Below are positions 1 through 11,891 of a DNA stretch of 64,000 bases, piece by piece; positions within the stretch are counted from its first letter, which is position 1, and each line of letters opens with the position of its first letter. Source of the stretch: Puccinia triticina (lineage: Eukaryota; Basidiomycota; Pucciniomycetes; Pucciniales; Pucciniaceae); assembly GCF_026914185.1 (NCBI RefSeq), contig NC_070567.1, positions 6,598,001 to 6,662,000 of the forward strand, in the 5' to 3' direction. The position numbers and the translations under genes were made by a program. Below the pieces are notes generated by a model. It was not told the origin of the DNA. It saw nothing but the letters and a program-made list of their open reading frames with translations, and ran no database searches.

Positions 1-560
1 TACCTTTGCCGACGGCATGTGCTTAACAACCCGCAAGATTACCAGATGTAAACCACAAGTTTGCAAGATGTAAACCACAAGTTTACAAGATTTAAACCAC
101 AAGTTGACAAGATGTAAACCACAAGTTTACAGCTTGTAAGCCACAAGTTTACAAGTTGTAAACAACAAGTTTGCAAGTTGTACAACACAGGCTCACAAGT
201 TGTAAACCACAAGTTTACAAGTTGTAAACCACAGGTTTGCAAGATCTAAACCAGTTTAAAAGATGTAAACCACAATTTTACATGATGCAAACAACAATTT
301 TACCAGATGTAAACCAAAAGTTTACAAGAGTAAACCACAATTTTACAAGATGTAAACCACAGGTTTACAAGATCTAAACCACAAGTTGACAAGATGTAAA
401 CCACAAGTTTCCAGCATGTGAACTACAGGTTACAAGACCACAAGATTACCAGATGTAAACCACAAGTTTGCAAGATGTAAACCACAAGTTTACAAGTTGT
501 AATCCACAGTGTACAAGTTGCAAAACACAAGTTTACAATCAGGAAACCACAAGTTTACAG
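1..560. repeat. 22-bp palindromic minisatellite, block 1
   Basis: Degenerate tandem copies of a 22-bp unit whose core GTTTACAAGATGTAAAC is an inverted repeat (GTTTACA and TGTAAAC around AGA), joined by CACAA or CACAG. Copies here are diverged, with AAGTTG and TCTAAA variants. The block starts at or before the window edge. No coding role is supported. Confidence 0.9.
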
Positions 561-1989
561 CATGTGTGACAGCTCTGTTTATGAAGCTTAGGGCAAAAAA
601 CCCGTCAAAATAAGGGTTTTGGGCCCTAGCACTATAACTGTGCTGATGTAAACACTGGTAATATAAATTACCAAGCTTTTTACGTGGCAAATATGGCCAC
701 TACAAGGGTTTAAACACTCTGTAACAGAGGAAGGATTAATTATGTAATTAATTATAATATGTAATTATTAATTACAGGGAATTAATTTGGCGTAAAAGTA
801 AGTGGTAAGCGCTTAAACTGATTGGCTGCTTGACAGAGGCAGAGGTCTTATGGCAACTACTTATGAGGATAAAGCTTTAAATATGCTAATAAGGGATTTT
901 TGATATTTTAAAGGGTTTAATCCAGTGGATTTTACGTGCTGGGGATGGTTTATAAGGAAAAGGGGCTACTGTAGTAGCAGGGGAGAATATTCACGGCAAA
1001 CTCACAGTTTATGGGCGGTGAATGGTCTGGGGGATCTTTTCCTGAGGGCCAAATAGGCCTCTATTTATAGAGGGGACTTGAGTGGGCGTAAACACTAATT
1101 CCTTTTCTCCCTATGGGAGTATCCTGAGGTGTAGCCGTGAACAGGGCTTGGCTGTGGGCAAATTATTTGTATTATGATAGACTAATTTCCCTGACTCTGT
1201 CACATGACATATTTATAACCAATTGTCCTGTGAAAGAGCTTCAGTAGAAGTCTACATAATACTTTCACGGGGTATTTTTACAAAAGTAATATTACTCATT
1301 ACTGTACAACAGTTTATTTTTTATGTACTTTGTTTGTTTTACTAAATTTTTTTATGTAATACTATTTTTGGGCGCTTTCTGTGGCCAATTCTTATTTAAC
1401 AATTAGTACATGAAGGAATAGGAATAAGGGGTTACTTTGAGTGGGTGACCCCCCTTAATTTATGATGAGGAATCTGATTCTGCACTAATAATTTGATAAT
1501 TATTATTATTTACTGATTTATTGCAGTTTTTTGGATACTTGATGTATCTCTAAGGCTGACAATGTGATAAGTTCAGGCTAAAAGAAATTGATTTCAGTAA
1601 AAAAAAAAATAAGATAGAAAACAATGATGATTGATTTTTACCTGAAAGAAAAAGGAACAAAGTTGAGATGAGAACACATGGGCTAAGATAATAAATGAAG
1701 AGTGAGCTAATCATGGTCAACAGGATAGATGAGAAAGAAAGATAAAAAGATAAACCTGAGAATTGTGCCGCCTAGACTAGTGACCTTGACAAGGAACCAC
1801 ACTATGATTTGGTGTTTGACTAGCCCCTGGCTGGATAGAAGGTGTCAAGATGCAGGAAAGGAAATTGGTGACTGTCAACTGGATCAAGGAGTAGCGCTCA
1901 ACTGCTTTCAATTTGAAACCTTCACACCCGTTGACATCATTGAAAACAAGTTTGAAGTCACAAGCCGTACCACTGTGCACCCACATATT
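561..1989. other. AT-rich spacer without recognisable gene
   Basis: About 1.4 kb between two minisatellite blocks. I see AT-rich stretches (around 720-780 and 1300-1380), isolated GTAAACACT fragments resembling half repeat units, and no open frame resembling a known family. The open stretch near 1729-2046 runs into the repeat and is not supported as a gene. Confidence 0.4.
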
Positions 1990-4264
1990 CTAACAGCATG
2001 TAAACTAAAGTTTACAACATGTAAACCACAAGGTCCCAAGATGTAAACCACAGATTAACAACATCTAAACCAAAAGTTTGAAAGATGTAAACCACAATTT
2101 TACATGATGCAAACAACAATTTTGCCAAATGTAAACTACAAGTTTGCAAGACAAAAACCACAAGTTTATGGCAGGTGAACTACAGGTTACAAGATGTAAA
2201 GCGCAATTTTACAAGATATAAACTGGTTGTTTACATCTTGTTAACCTGTGGTTTACATCTTGGAAACCTATAGTTTACATCTTGTAAACTGTAGTTTACA
2301 TGCTGTAAAATTGTGGTTTACATCTTGTAAACTTGGGGTTTACATCTTGTAAACTTGGGGTTTACATCTTGTAAACTTGGGGTTTACATCTTGTAAACTT
2401 GGGGTTTACATCTTGTAAACTTGTGGTTTACATCTTGTAAACTTCTGGTTTAAATCTTTTGACCTGTGGTTCACATGCTGGAAACTTGTGGAATACCTCT
2501 TGTAAAATTTAAACCACAAGTTTACAAGACGTAAACCACAAGTTTACAGCATGTGAACTACAGGTTACAAGATGTAAACCACAAGTTTACACATGTGAAC
2601 TACATGTTACAAGATGTAAACTTGTGGTTTACATCTTGTAAACTGGTGGTTTATATCTTTTAAACTTGTGGTTCACATCTTGTAAGCTTGTGTTTACAAC
2701 TTTTAAACTTGTGGTGTACAACTTTTAAACTTGTGGTTTACATCTTGTTAACCCTTGTGGTTTACAACTTGGAAGCTTGTGGTTTACATCTTGTAAACTT
2801 GTGGTTTATATCTTGTAAACTGGTAGCATACATCTTGTAAACTTGGGTTTACCTCTTGTAATCTTGTGGTTTACATATTTTAAACTTGTGGTTCACATCT
2901 TCTAAGCCTGTGGTTTAGAACTCTTAAACTTATGGTTTACATCTTGTTAATCCTTGTGGTTTACAACTTGGAAGCTTGTGGTTCACAACTTGTGAACTTG
3001 TGGTTTACATCTTGTAAACTTGTGGTTTACAACTTGTAAACTTGTGGTTTACATCTTGTAAACTTGTGGTTTACATCTTGTAAACTTGTGGTTTACATCT
3101 TGTAAACTTGTGGTTTACATCTTTCAAACTTGTGGTTCACATCTTGCAAACCTGTGGTTTACATCCTGTAAAAAGCCTGTGGTTTACAACTTGTGAACTT
3201 GTGGTTTACAACTTGTAAACTTATGGTTTACAACTTGTGAACTTGTGGTTTACAACTTGTAAACTTATGGTTTACAACTTGTAAACTTGTGGTTTCCAAC
3301 TTGTAAACTTGTGGTTTACAACTTGTAAACTTGTTGTTTAGATGCTGTAAACTTGTGGTTTACATGCTGTAAACTCGTGGTTTACATGCTGTAAACTTGT
3401 GGTTTACATGCTGTAAACTTGTGGTTTACATCTTGTAAACTTGTGGTTTACATCTTGTAAACTTGTGGTTTACATCTTGTAAACTTGTGGTTTACATCTT
3501 GTAAACTTGTGGTTTACATCTTGTAAACTTGTGGTTTACATCTTGTTAACTTATAGTTTACATCTTGTTAACTTATAGTTTACATCTTGTAAATTGTAAT
3601 TTACATTTTGTAAAATGTAGTTTACATCTTGTAAACTGTAGTTTACTACTTGTAAACTGTAGTTTACATGCTGTATACTGGGGGTTTACATCTTGTAAAC
3701 CTGTGGTTTACATCTTGTAAACTGTAGTTTACATGCTGTAAACTGGTGGTTTACATGCTGTAAACTGGTGGTTTACATGCTGTAAACTGGTGGTTTACAT
3801 GCTGTAAACATGTGGTTAACATGCTGTAAACTTGTGGTTTATATGCCGTAAACTTGTGGTTTACATGCTGTAAGCTTGTGGTTTACATGCTGTAAACATG
3901 TGATTTACATGCTGTAAACATGTGGTTTACATGCTGTAAACTTGTGGTTTACATGCTGTAAACTTGTGGTTTACATGCTGTAAACTTGTTGTTTACATGC
4001 TGTAAACTTGTGGTTCACATGCTGTCAACTTGTTGTTTACATGCTGTAAACTTGTTGTTTACATGCTGTAAACATGTGGTTTACATGCTGTCAACTTGTG
4101 GTTTACATGCTGTAAACTCGTGGTTTACATGTTGTAAACCTGTGGTTTATATCTTGTAAAACTGTGGTTGAAATCTTGCAAACCTGTGGCTTACATCTGA
4201 TAAACTTGTGGTTTACATCTTGTAAACTCGTGGTTTACATCTTGTGAGCTTGTGGTTGACATTG
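1990..4264. repeat. 22-bp palindromic minisatellite, block 2 with orientation switches
   Basis: About 2.3 kb of the same unit. The orientation is CACAA-after-core until about 2225, flips to TTGTGG-before-core at about 2225-2500, flips back near 2505-2610, then stays reversed to 4260. Sub-variants form local blocks: TGCTGTAAAC units dominate 3660-4130 and ACTTGTAAAC units 3170-3330. This implies repeated local amplification and inversion. Confidence 0.93.
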
Positions 4265-4330
4265 TGTGGTGCTCCATAGCATATCACCAGTGGTATCTTT
4301 GCTTTCTTATTTCCGCATAGTAAAAGTTAT

Positions 4331-5699
4331 ACGGGTTTACTTTGCCCACGGAGGGAAACTTGTTGCGCACAGGAATTTCCGTTGACTCGACGTCACGTGA
4401 CGTTGGGCCCCCCTCCGTGTGCGCCACCAGCTCCCCTCAAAAAACTATCCGCACACGGGGGTGCCGTGCGGTGACAGGTGGCCAGGGTGAAGCACTCCGG
4501 CCATCCGGAGGAAACAATTCCCTTGAAGACCGGTGTGGTAAGCCAATCCTGAATATGGCACCAAAATCAAAGTCTTTTTCCCTCAATATAACCTTCTCTG
4601 GAATACTCAAGGCCCCACCTCCTCAAGAATCAAGGCCAGGACAACTCATCCCATCAACAGGCCCCCCATCCTCTCTTCACCCTTTTTTTTCACCTCCTGG
4701 ATACCCACCTACACCAACTCAACACTCCTCAGGCTCCCAGCTAGGCACAAGTGGGAGAAAGTCACCCATCAGACAGAGCCAGACTATTAGGAAAGAACCT
4801 GGATATTCATCATCTTTTCCTCCCTTCCCAATCCAGCATAACAACCCCATTTTGGAATTAGCCACACATTTAATAACCATAGAGATCTTATCCTGGTTAC
4901 CCCTTGTCTCCTTTGGTTTCAGCCCTTCCCTTTTCAGCCACTCATATGATATGTAATCCCCTTCTCCTGATGTTTCATTGTCTCTCCACATTCCAGCCTT
5001 ATTCCAGAACTCTCCATACCCATAGCATTTTCAGCCTCAGCCGCTTGATTGAGAATTTTTACTGTTTCATCTTTTCTTCCAACCACAACTCAGCCCCATA
5101 ATATTTTGTATATAGTCTGCCCTCTTTGGCCCTACCTTTTGTTCCCCATCAGATCCTGTCCCAGCGATCCAGATCACTGGTCACCATTCACTAGCCTAGC
5201 TTATGCCATTAAATCAGAGTGGACAAGCTTGATAAGTCTATGCCAAATATATCAGGTTGGACAGACTTTACATTACCTTTACCTTGCTATTAGATTAGTA
5301 GAAAGTAAACCCTTAGACATACCTCAAGAATCCTCTATAGCCACACCTTTCCTTAAGAGTCCATACTCTTATATTCTTTCTCTTGTTCCCCTGAGAGGCA
5401 GCCCTTCAAGCACCAAATCCCTCTCAAGCTCTATTCTTCCCTCAGAGTAGTTCCACACCGGCGAGAGGGATGTAGTAGCTTGATGACCGGTCTGTGCCGG
5501 TCATCAAGGGTTTTTTTTCCTCCGGATTGCTGGAGTGTCTCAACCCGGCCACCTGTCACCGCACAGCACCCCTGTGTGCAGATAGTTTTTTGAGGGGAGC
5601 TGGTGGCGCGCACGGAGGGAGGCCCTACTTCACGTGACATCAATTCAACATAAGTTTCCGTGCGCAACAAGTTTCCCTCTGTGCTCAAAGTAAACCCGT
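4331..5699. mobile_element. 1.37-kb TIR element with 6-bp target duplication
   Basis: The ends are inverted: ACGGGTTTACTTTG at 4331 matches CAAAGTAAACCCGT ending at 5699. The similarity continues inward for about 200 bp through the GGAGGGAAACTTGTTGCGCA and GGGGAGCTGGTGGCG regions. AGTTAT flanks both sides (4325-4330 and 5700-5705). The right arm has a perfect 12-bp hairpin at about 5479-5508 (CTTGATGACCGG with its complement). The interior has no recognisable transposase, so it is probably non-autonomous. Superfamily not assigned; the open frames that start in the TIR are not credible genes. Confidence 0.8.
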
Positions 5700-5908
5700 A
5701 GTTATAATCATCAAAGGCTATAAGATTACATAGTATCCTTACATATATTCCCAAATAGTATTCCATATTCAGATTCCTCATCTCATTTTGCCCCTAGCTC
5801 CTCACTCACACTATGCCCTAATTCCTCATACTTTCATAGTTATAGCCATTCATAGTTCGTACTGCCACTTTGAATTATTACAAGTCATCACCTACATAGT
5901 ACAGACAA

Positions 5909-6286
5909 CGGTGGGTAGTTATCGCTACAGTAACGCGTAACGTAATGATAACGTAACGTTTTTTGGCCGTTATCGTTATTGTTACCAGTAACGGCAGTGC
6001 GATATTGATATCACACCAAGAGTTTTTTTTTTGGCAACGGCCATTACTATATCTGAGCGCGTAGCAACAGATATCGGGCAAGATAACAAGCAATAAAAGG
6101 CCAAAATAGGGCCAATTTAGCCTTTTATTGCTCAATAACGTGTTATCCGCTGGATAACGCGTTACTTTGCTGGTAACGACCTCAAAAAAAGAGGCCCGCT
6201 ACGTTACGCGTGATGCCGCTGTTCGCGCGTTAGTTCGCGCGTTACTGCTAACGATAACGGCGCAAAAAGTAACGGCGTTATCCCTC
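5909..6286. mobile_element. GTAAC-rich TIR element, degenerate copy
   Basis: Starts CGGTGGGTAGTTATCG, closely related to the end of the element at 6832, and is packed with GTTAC, GTAAC and TAACG motifs. It contains an internal hairpin near 6090-6132 (AGCAATAAAAGGC with its complement). The right end near 6286 (GTTATCCCTCC) is approximate. Confidence 0.45.
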
Positions 6287-6633
6287 CATCATCACCTTAG
6301 ACTATTGATTGTTTCTCCCCCCATATGTTTGGATATTGTATACTCCACTCATCAACATTGATTATTGCTTATTGATTGAACCTCATCACTCACCTCATCG
6401 AATATCATATTGAAAATCATTGCTCCTCATATTGAACCTCATTGCTCCTCATGTTGAACCTCATTGCTCCTCATATTGAACACCTCATTGCTCCTCAGAT
6501 TGCACACCCTATTGCTCAACAATTTCACCATCATTTTATTGCTCTCACCTTAGTAGAAAGTAGTCATCTCATATGTATTAGTCAGTCTAACATAAAGTAG
6601 AAATCCAGCCACACCTATTTCTTATTTTTCTTA

Positions 6634-6794
6634 GGCCCCGTTTGGCTGCCGCGTTATACGTCATAAATTGTTGAATTTATGACGCCGCAACCCAAAGTTC
6701 GCCCCCCGTTGCCACCAAAACTTTGAAACCCCCGGGGGTCGCGCGTCATAAATTTGACCATTTATGACGTATAACGTGGCAGCCAAACGGGGCC
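6634..6794. mobile_element. PIF/Harbinger-type MITE with TTA target duplication
   Basis: 161 bp with TIRs starting GGCCCCGTTTGGCTGCC. The left TIR continues into GCGTTATACGTCATAAA and its complement closes the right end. TTA lies immediately outside both ends (6631-6633 and 6795-6797). The paralogous sequence near 63050 has the uninterrupted CTTAGTGTTAC, so the empty site is seen directly. GG-starting TIRs with a TTA/TAA duplication are characteristic of PIF/Harbinger (Tourist-like) MITEs. No coding capacity. Confidence 0.9.
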
Positions 6795-6831
6795 TTAGTG
6801 TTACTCTCATACCCACCAGCACGGTGGGCAG

Positions 6832-7385
6832 ATACGTTACGATACGTTACTGGGGCAATTTTGGATACCATAACTATTTTTAGTTATCCATATCTGCCCT
6901 CTGGGATAATGTACATTAATTTTTACTCTGTTGTAATGTAACATAATGCACAGATGGGGTACTGTTTTTGCAGCCATGTTAACGTAACTTTCCCATGAAT
7001 TGGGCGCAGTTAACGTAATTTTGGGGCATTACAATATCTGTAACGTCAAAAAAACCCTTTTAATACAGGTGTTGAGGCACCCACACCCACATAGGGGACT
7101 GGCTACCCCCTCCCAGGGTGGGAGTTGAACACGCGACATATACAGCAGCTGGCAGACACCTAACCAACCCCTTACCAGCTGGTATAATTCACACTTGTCA
7201 AACTGCGGATAACAGAGCAACTCAACCATTGCGATATCCAATATCGTAACTTAAACTACGTTATCCAATTTTGCAAATTGGATAACGTAACTCAGCCACC
7301 AGCTATCAGTAACTGGGCCGTAACGTAACTGTAAAGGTAACGTTACAGGCAGAGTTATCCAAATTGATAACGTATCTGCCCACCG
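6832..7385. mobile_element. GTAAC-rich TIR element (554 bp)
   Basis: TIRs are CGGTGGGCAGATACGTTA on the left and its complement ending CTGCCCACCG on the right. The interior is rich in GTTAC/GTAAC motifs and holds tRNA-like fragments. The flanks CACCAGCA (left) and CTGCAGCA (right) agree at 6 of 8 positions, suggesting an old 8-bp target duplication. The paralogue near 52697 (ATCAGCATTAGTC) gives the approximate empty site. Confidence 0.75.
7116..7170 (-). ncRNA. tRNA-like fragment (possible SINE head)
   Basis: On the minus strand GGTTGGTTAGGTG resembles an A box, and about 30 nt later GTGTTCAACTCCCACC resembles a B box with a T-arm-like end. A second A-box-like stretch follows at 7200-7250 (minus). 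It sits inside the GTAAC-rich element, so it may be an acquired tRNA or SINE piece. No full cloverleaf is visible. Confidence 0.3.
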
Positions 7386-7505
7386 CTGCAGCATTAGTCA
7401 GGAAGGCAGCTTGTGTATCAGCATTCTTAGCATAACCCACATTAGTACTAGTCTAGTTAACCATTTCCCCTCCAAGCTATATTCTCCCCTTTGAGTAATT
7501 CCACA

Positions 7506-7977
7506 GCGGCCTCCATTAATTCATGGCACTCATCTGTTTCTGAGGAACGTTGGGTCCACCAGAGTGTTGATTTAACCTTGGGAAAGTGGTTTGGCAATTG
7601 GTCAATGGGGGCAACCGGGGGACCAATAGGGAAACAGCCCATCTGCCCAGGGGAGGGGCACTGAGTTGGGGAGAGGAAATGCAGGTGTCAAGGGGCACAT
7701 GGCATGGTGAAATTTGCATACACAAAGCACCAATTGTTGGAGATCCTCCTGGAATTGGTAATTTATAGGTCCCCAGGAAGGTCCTGGGTTTGATTCCTGG
7801 GATCAGCAAGACACCAAATGTTGTCTCTGTGTTAGAAATCCATCTGCACAACAGATTATTTAAATCTATTGGTGCAGCCATCAGACCTCTGCATACTCAG
7901 CAGGTCCCTTGACATAGACAATGCGGCCCCTTTGGGAACATGTCTGCTGAACCAGACTGTCTCACCAATGGTCTTCA
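7506..7977. other. Unassigned sequence after LTR-like copy A
   Basis: Follows the TTCCACA end of the LTR-like repeat. A GGTTTGATTCC stretch near 7789 resembles a pol III B box, but no A box at a suitable distance is convincing. The overlapping small open frames on both strands show no family resemblance. Confidence 0.3.
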
Positions 7978-10540
7978 ATGCCTGTGGTTTACATCTTGTA
8001 AACCTGTGGTTTACAACTTGTAAACCTGTGGTTTACATCTTGTAAACCTGTGGTTTACAACTTGTAAACCTGTGGTTTACATCTTGTAAACCTGTGGTTT
8101 ACAACTTGTAAACCTGTGGTTTACATCTTGTAAACCTGTGGTTTACATCTTTTAAACCTGTGGTTTACATCTTGTAAACCTGTGGTTTACATCTTGTAAA
8201 CCTGTGGTTTACATCTTGTAAACCTGTGGTTTACATCTTGTAAACCTGTGGTTTACATCTTGTAAACCTGTGGTTTACATCTTGTAAACCTGTGGTTTAC
8301 AACTTGTAAACCTGTGGTTTACATCTTGTAAACCTGTGGTTTACATCTTGTAAACCTGTGGTTTACATCTTGTAAACCTGTGGTTTACATCTTGTAAACC
8401 TGTGGTTTACATCTTGTAAACCTGTGGTCTACATCTTGTAAACCTGTGGTTTACATCTTGTAAACCTGTGGTCTACATCTTGTAAACCTGTGGTTTACAT
8501 CTTGTAAACCTGTGGTTTACATCTTGTAAACCTGTGGTTTACATCTTGTAAACCTGTGGTTTACATCTTGTAAACCTGTGGTTTACATCTTGTAAGCCTG
8601 TGGTTTACATCTTGTAAGCCTGTGGTTTACATCTTTTAAACCTGTGGTTTACATCTTGTAAACCTGTGGTCTACATCTTGTAAACCTGTGGTTTACATCT
8701 TGTAAACCTGTGGTTTACATCTTATAATAAACCTGTGGTTTACAACTTGTAAACCTGTGGTTTACATCTTGTAAACCTGTGGTTTACAACTTGTAAACCT
8801 GTGGTTTACATCTTGTAAACCTGTGGTTTACAACTTGTAAACCTGTGGTTTACATCTTGTAAACCTGTGGTTTACATCTTGTAAACCTGTGGTTTACATC
8901 TTGTAAACCTGTGGTTTACATCTTGTAAACCTGTGGTTTACATCTTGTAAACCTGTGGTTTACATCTTGTAAACCTGTGGTTTACATCTTGTAAACCTGT
9001 GGTTTAAATCTTGTAAACCTGTGGTTTACATCTTGTAAACCTGTGGTTTAAATCTTGTAAACCTGTGGTTTACATCTTGTAAACCTGTGGTTTACATCTT
9101 GTAAACCTGTGGTTTACATCTTGTAAACCTGTGGTTTAAATCTTATAATAAACCTGTGGTTTACATCTTGTAAACCTGTGGTTTACATCTTGTAAACCTG
9201 TGGTTTACATCTTGTAAACCTGTGGTTTACATCTTGTAAACCTGTGGTTTACATCTTGTAAACCTGTGGTTTACATCTTGTAAACCTGTGGTTTACATCT
9301 TGTAAACCTGTGGTTTACATCTTGTAAACCTGTGGTTTACATCTTGTAAACCTGTGGTTTACATCTTGTAAACCTGTGGTTTACATCTTGTAAACCTGTG
9401 GTTTACATCTTGTAAACCTGTGGTTTACATCTTGTAAACCTGTGGTTTACATCTTGTAAACCTGTGGTTTACATCTTGTAAACCTGTGGTTTACATCTTG
9501 TAAACCTGTGGTTTACATCTTGTAAACCTGTGGTTTACATCTTGTAAACCTGTGGTTTACATCTTGTAAACCTGTGGTTTACATCTTGTAAGCCTGTGGT
9601 TTACATCTTTTAAACCTGTGGTTTACATCTTGTAAACCTGTGGTTTACATCTTGTAAACCTGTGGTTTACATCTTGTAAACCTGTGGTTTACATCTTGTA
9701 AACCTGTGGTTTACATCTTGTAAACCTGTGGTTTACATCTTGTAAACCTGTGGTTTACATCTTGTAAGCCTGTGGTTTACATCTTTTAAACCTGTGGTTT
9801 ACATCTTGTAAACCTGTGGTCTACATCTTGTAAACCTGTGGTTTACATCTTGTAAACCTGTGGTTTATATCTTGTAAACCTGTGGTTTACATCTTTTAAA
9901 CCTGTGGTTTACAAACCTGTGGTTTACATCTTGTAAACCTGTGGTTTACATCTTGTAAACCTGTGGTTTACATCTTGTAAACCTGTGGTTTACATCTTGT
10001 AAACCTGTGGTTTACATCTTGTAAACCTGTGGTTTACATCTTATAATAAACCTGTGGTTTACATCTTGTAAACCTGTGGTTTACATCTTGTAAACCTGTG
10101 GTTTACATCTTGTAAACCTGTGGTTTACAACTTGTAAACCTGTGGTTTACATCTTGTAAACCTGTGGTTTACAACTTGTAAACCTGTGGTTTACATCTTG
10201 TAAACCTGTGGTTTACATCTTGTAAACCTGTGGTTTACATCTTGTAAACCTGTGGTTTACATCTTGTAAACCTGTGGTTTACATCTTGTAAACCTGTGGT
10301 TTAAATCTTGTAAACCTGTGGTTTACATCTTGTAAACCTGTGGTTTACATCTTGTAAACCTGTGGTTTAAATATTGTAAACTCACGGTTTGCATCTTGTG
10401 AGCTTGTGGTTGACATCTTGCAAACTTGTGGTTTACATCTTGTAATCTTGTAAATTTACAAGGTGTAAGCCACAGGTTAAAAAGTTGAAACCACAGTTTA
10501 CAAGGTTGAGACCACAGTTTACAAGGTGTAAACCACATTA
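7978..10540. repeat. 22-bp palindromic minisatellite, block 3 (about 110 units)
   Basis: Highly homogeneous array of CTTGTAAACCTGTGGTTTACAT-type units with a strict 22-bp period. Rare variants (ACAACTTG units, CTTTTAAACC units, and a deletion junction reading TTATAATAAACC at about 8722, 9143 and 10042) recur, pointing to block duplication as well as unit slippage. The last 100 bp (10440-10540) reverse orientation. Confidence 0.97.
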
Positions 10541-10718
10541 GGGGGTATCAAATATGAGAAATCCACAATTAGAAACCAGTCAATTAGCCAAAAATCAAAT
10601 TGTTTACCAGTGGGTCATAAAATGGGGTAGAAGAAGGACCAGCATGTTTTAAAAATGATGGGTTTTTTCAAACCAGTCAATTACATAATGGTGGATTTGG
10701 TCATATTTGATACCCCCC
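10541..10718. mobile_element. Short TIR MITE at the end of the array
   Basis: About 178 bp with inverted ends: GGGGGTATCAAATATGA on the left and TCATATTTGATACCCCC on the right, followed inward by ATCCAC and its complement. It sits between minisatellite sequence on the left (AACCACATTA) and TTTTACAAGATAC on the right, so it appears to have inserted into the array edge. The target duplication is not clear. Confidence 0.75.
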
Positions 10719-10730
10719 ATTTTACAAGAT

Positions 10731-10772
10731 ACTAGACTTTCAAGGTGGCTGCGCCGCCGCTTGTTGCAGACC
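10731..10772 (-). mobile_element. Possible Helitron-like 3' end
   Basis: Read on the minus strand, a GC-rich hairpin (GGCGGCGCAGCC) is followed about 11 nt later by CTAG and then T. This matches the Helitron 3' pattern of a hairpin shortly before CTRR with insertion before T. A similar structure occurs at 21808-21835. No 5' end or Rep/helicase gene is visible. Confidence 0.3.
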
Positions 10773-11075
10773 ATGGTGAATTCCAAGTTGAATTGAAACT
10801 TCTATTCCAAGTTCCCTCACAGCTACTTAAAAATAGTCCGCAAGGAGTAATATATATCACACTTTGGAAAAATAAGAAAAGGTAAAAGTTCAAGAATATA
10901 GGAAGACGTCAAGAAAATGATAAATTGTTCCATCTGTCAACTAAGGGAGTGAGAAGAAAACAAAATGGGATTCTTTTTTTCATAGAGGGATATGTGAGAT
11001 GGATGAACAAGCAGAAGGGTCCCCATTTGGGCCAAAAACACCAGATGTCACCTGAAAAACTGCTGAATTAGCTAT

Positions 11076-11175
11076 CATTGCCTTGGCTTAGAAGCCATTG
11101 CCTTGGCTTAGGAGCCATTGCCTTGGCTTAGGAGCCATTGCCTTGGCTTAGGAGCCATTGCCTTGGCTTAGGAGC
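11076..11175. repeat. 20-bp tandem repeat, five copies
   Basis: Five near-perfect copies of a 20-bp unit beginning GCCATTGCCTTGG and ending CTTAGGA. The period is not a multiple of three and no open frame crosses it. Confidence 0.95.
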
Positions 11176-11376
11176 AAGAAATGCACACCTTCATTAACAA
11201 TCTAGCTGTGTTTGAGTCAAACCCCTCCAACAACCCTTTGAGTTGCACCCTCACTCCTGGATATAAATTATCTGATACATGAGGGCGCATCTCACAATTT
11301 TTGATTATGTATGTAACATAAAATTTGCGGATGAGTAAAGCCTGAGATTACGGTTGTGTTGTTGTTGAGTTCAAAC

Positions 11377-11891
11377 TCAAAACAAGGTATAGTTTGAGTA
11401 ATTAAACTTGAGTTGGTTATCCTCTCCCACGTGTGGGCTTGGTATCTTGGACTTTTCAACAATTACACCAAGTTTGACAATCCCAGTTTGATTGGTAAAA
11501 TCAAGGGTGAGGTCAGATTCCTTACCAATGCGCATTATTGAGTCCTGTGTATATGTGATAGTTGGAGTACTGCCATCGTTAAGGAAAATCATTTGCCCTC
11601 CAGTCAGAGAATACAGAATGCCCTCCTCAAGGGCGTTTTTGATTGCCATATTTGCCATGAGTTTGACTTTGAAATCTATTTCCTTCTTGCCTGGGACTCC
11701 GGAACATTGGAAGAAAGTGCCAGTAGTCACCAAGCCGTATTGGTTGCCGCGGAATACATCAAGTTCGGACTAACAAAAAGGTGTAAGCATCACAATAGAC
11801 CAACAGTTTTGAGAAATATGTATACATCAGCTGTGGCTTCACAGTGTCCAGAGACAATGTTTGGATGGTTTGATGGTCTTGGAGTTGACAT
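11377..11891 (-). CDS. Hypothetical protein, two exons (about 152 aa)
   Basis: Model on the minus strand: exon 1 11891-11826 (22 codons, starts MSTPRPSNHPN), a 56-bp GT-AG intron (donor GTATAC, acceptor TTGTTAG), then exon 2 11769-11377 (131 codons including the stop). The intron keeps the frame exactly. Exon 2 encodes a strand-rich sequence with the segments GLVTTGTFFQCSGVPG, FKVKLMANMAIKNALEEG and TYTQDSIMRIGKESD. I recognise no family and no signal peptide. The start is the first ATG in an open frame that extends further upstream without one, so an additional 5' exon is possible. Repeats lie upstream (12062-12465). The consistent splice and non-repetitive sequence favour a real gene, but it could be a remnant. 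Confidence 0.45.

Larger units (their letters stand above)
4265..7505 (+). repeat. LTR-like repeat copy A, heavily nested
   Basis: The host sequence at about 5700-7505 aligns with 51477-52806 (plus strand) and with the reverse complement of 62984-63814. Shared landmarks include TATTCAGATTC, CATTTTGCCCCTAG, CAGCCACACC, CTTAGTGTTAC and ATTAGTCAGGAAGGCAGC. It ends in TTCCACA at about 7505, as copy B ends at 52806. The 5' part (4265-4330) is uncertain. Several TIR elements sit inside it, and the paralogues supply their empty sites. Confidence 0.55.

Noticed and set aside
7978..10540. CRISPR-like regular repeat array
   Set aside because: Direct tandem repeats without unique spacers, in a eukaryotic sequence with spliced genes and retrotransposons.
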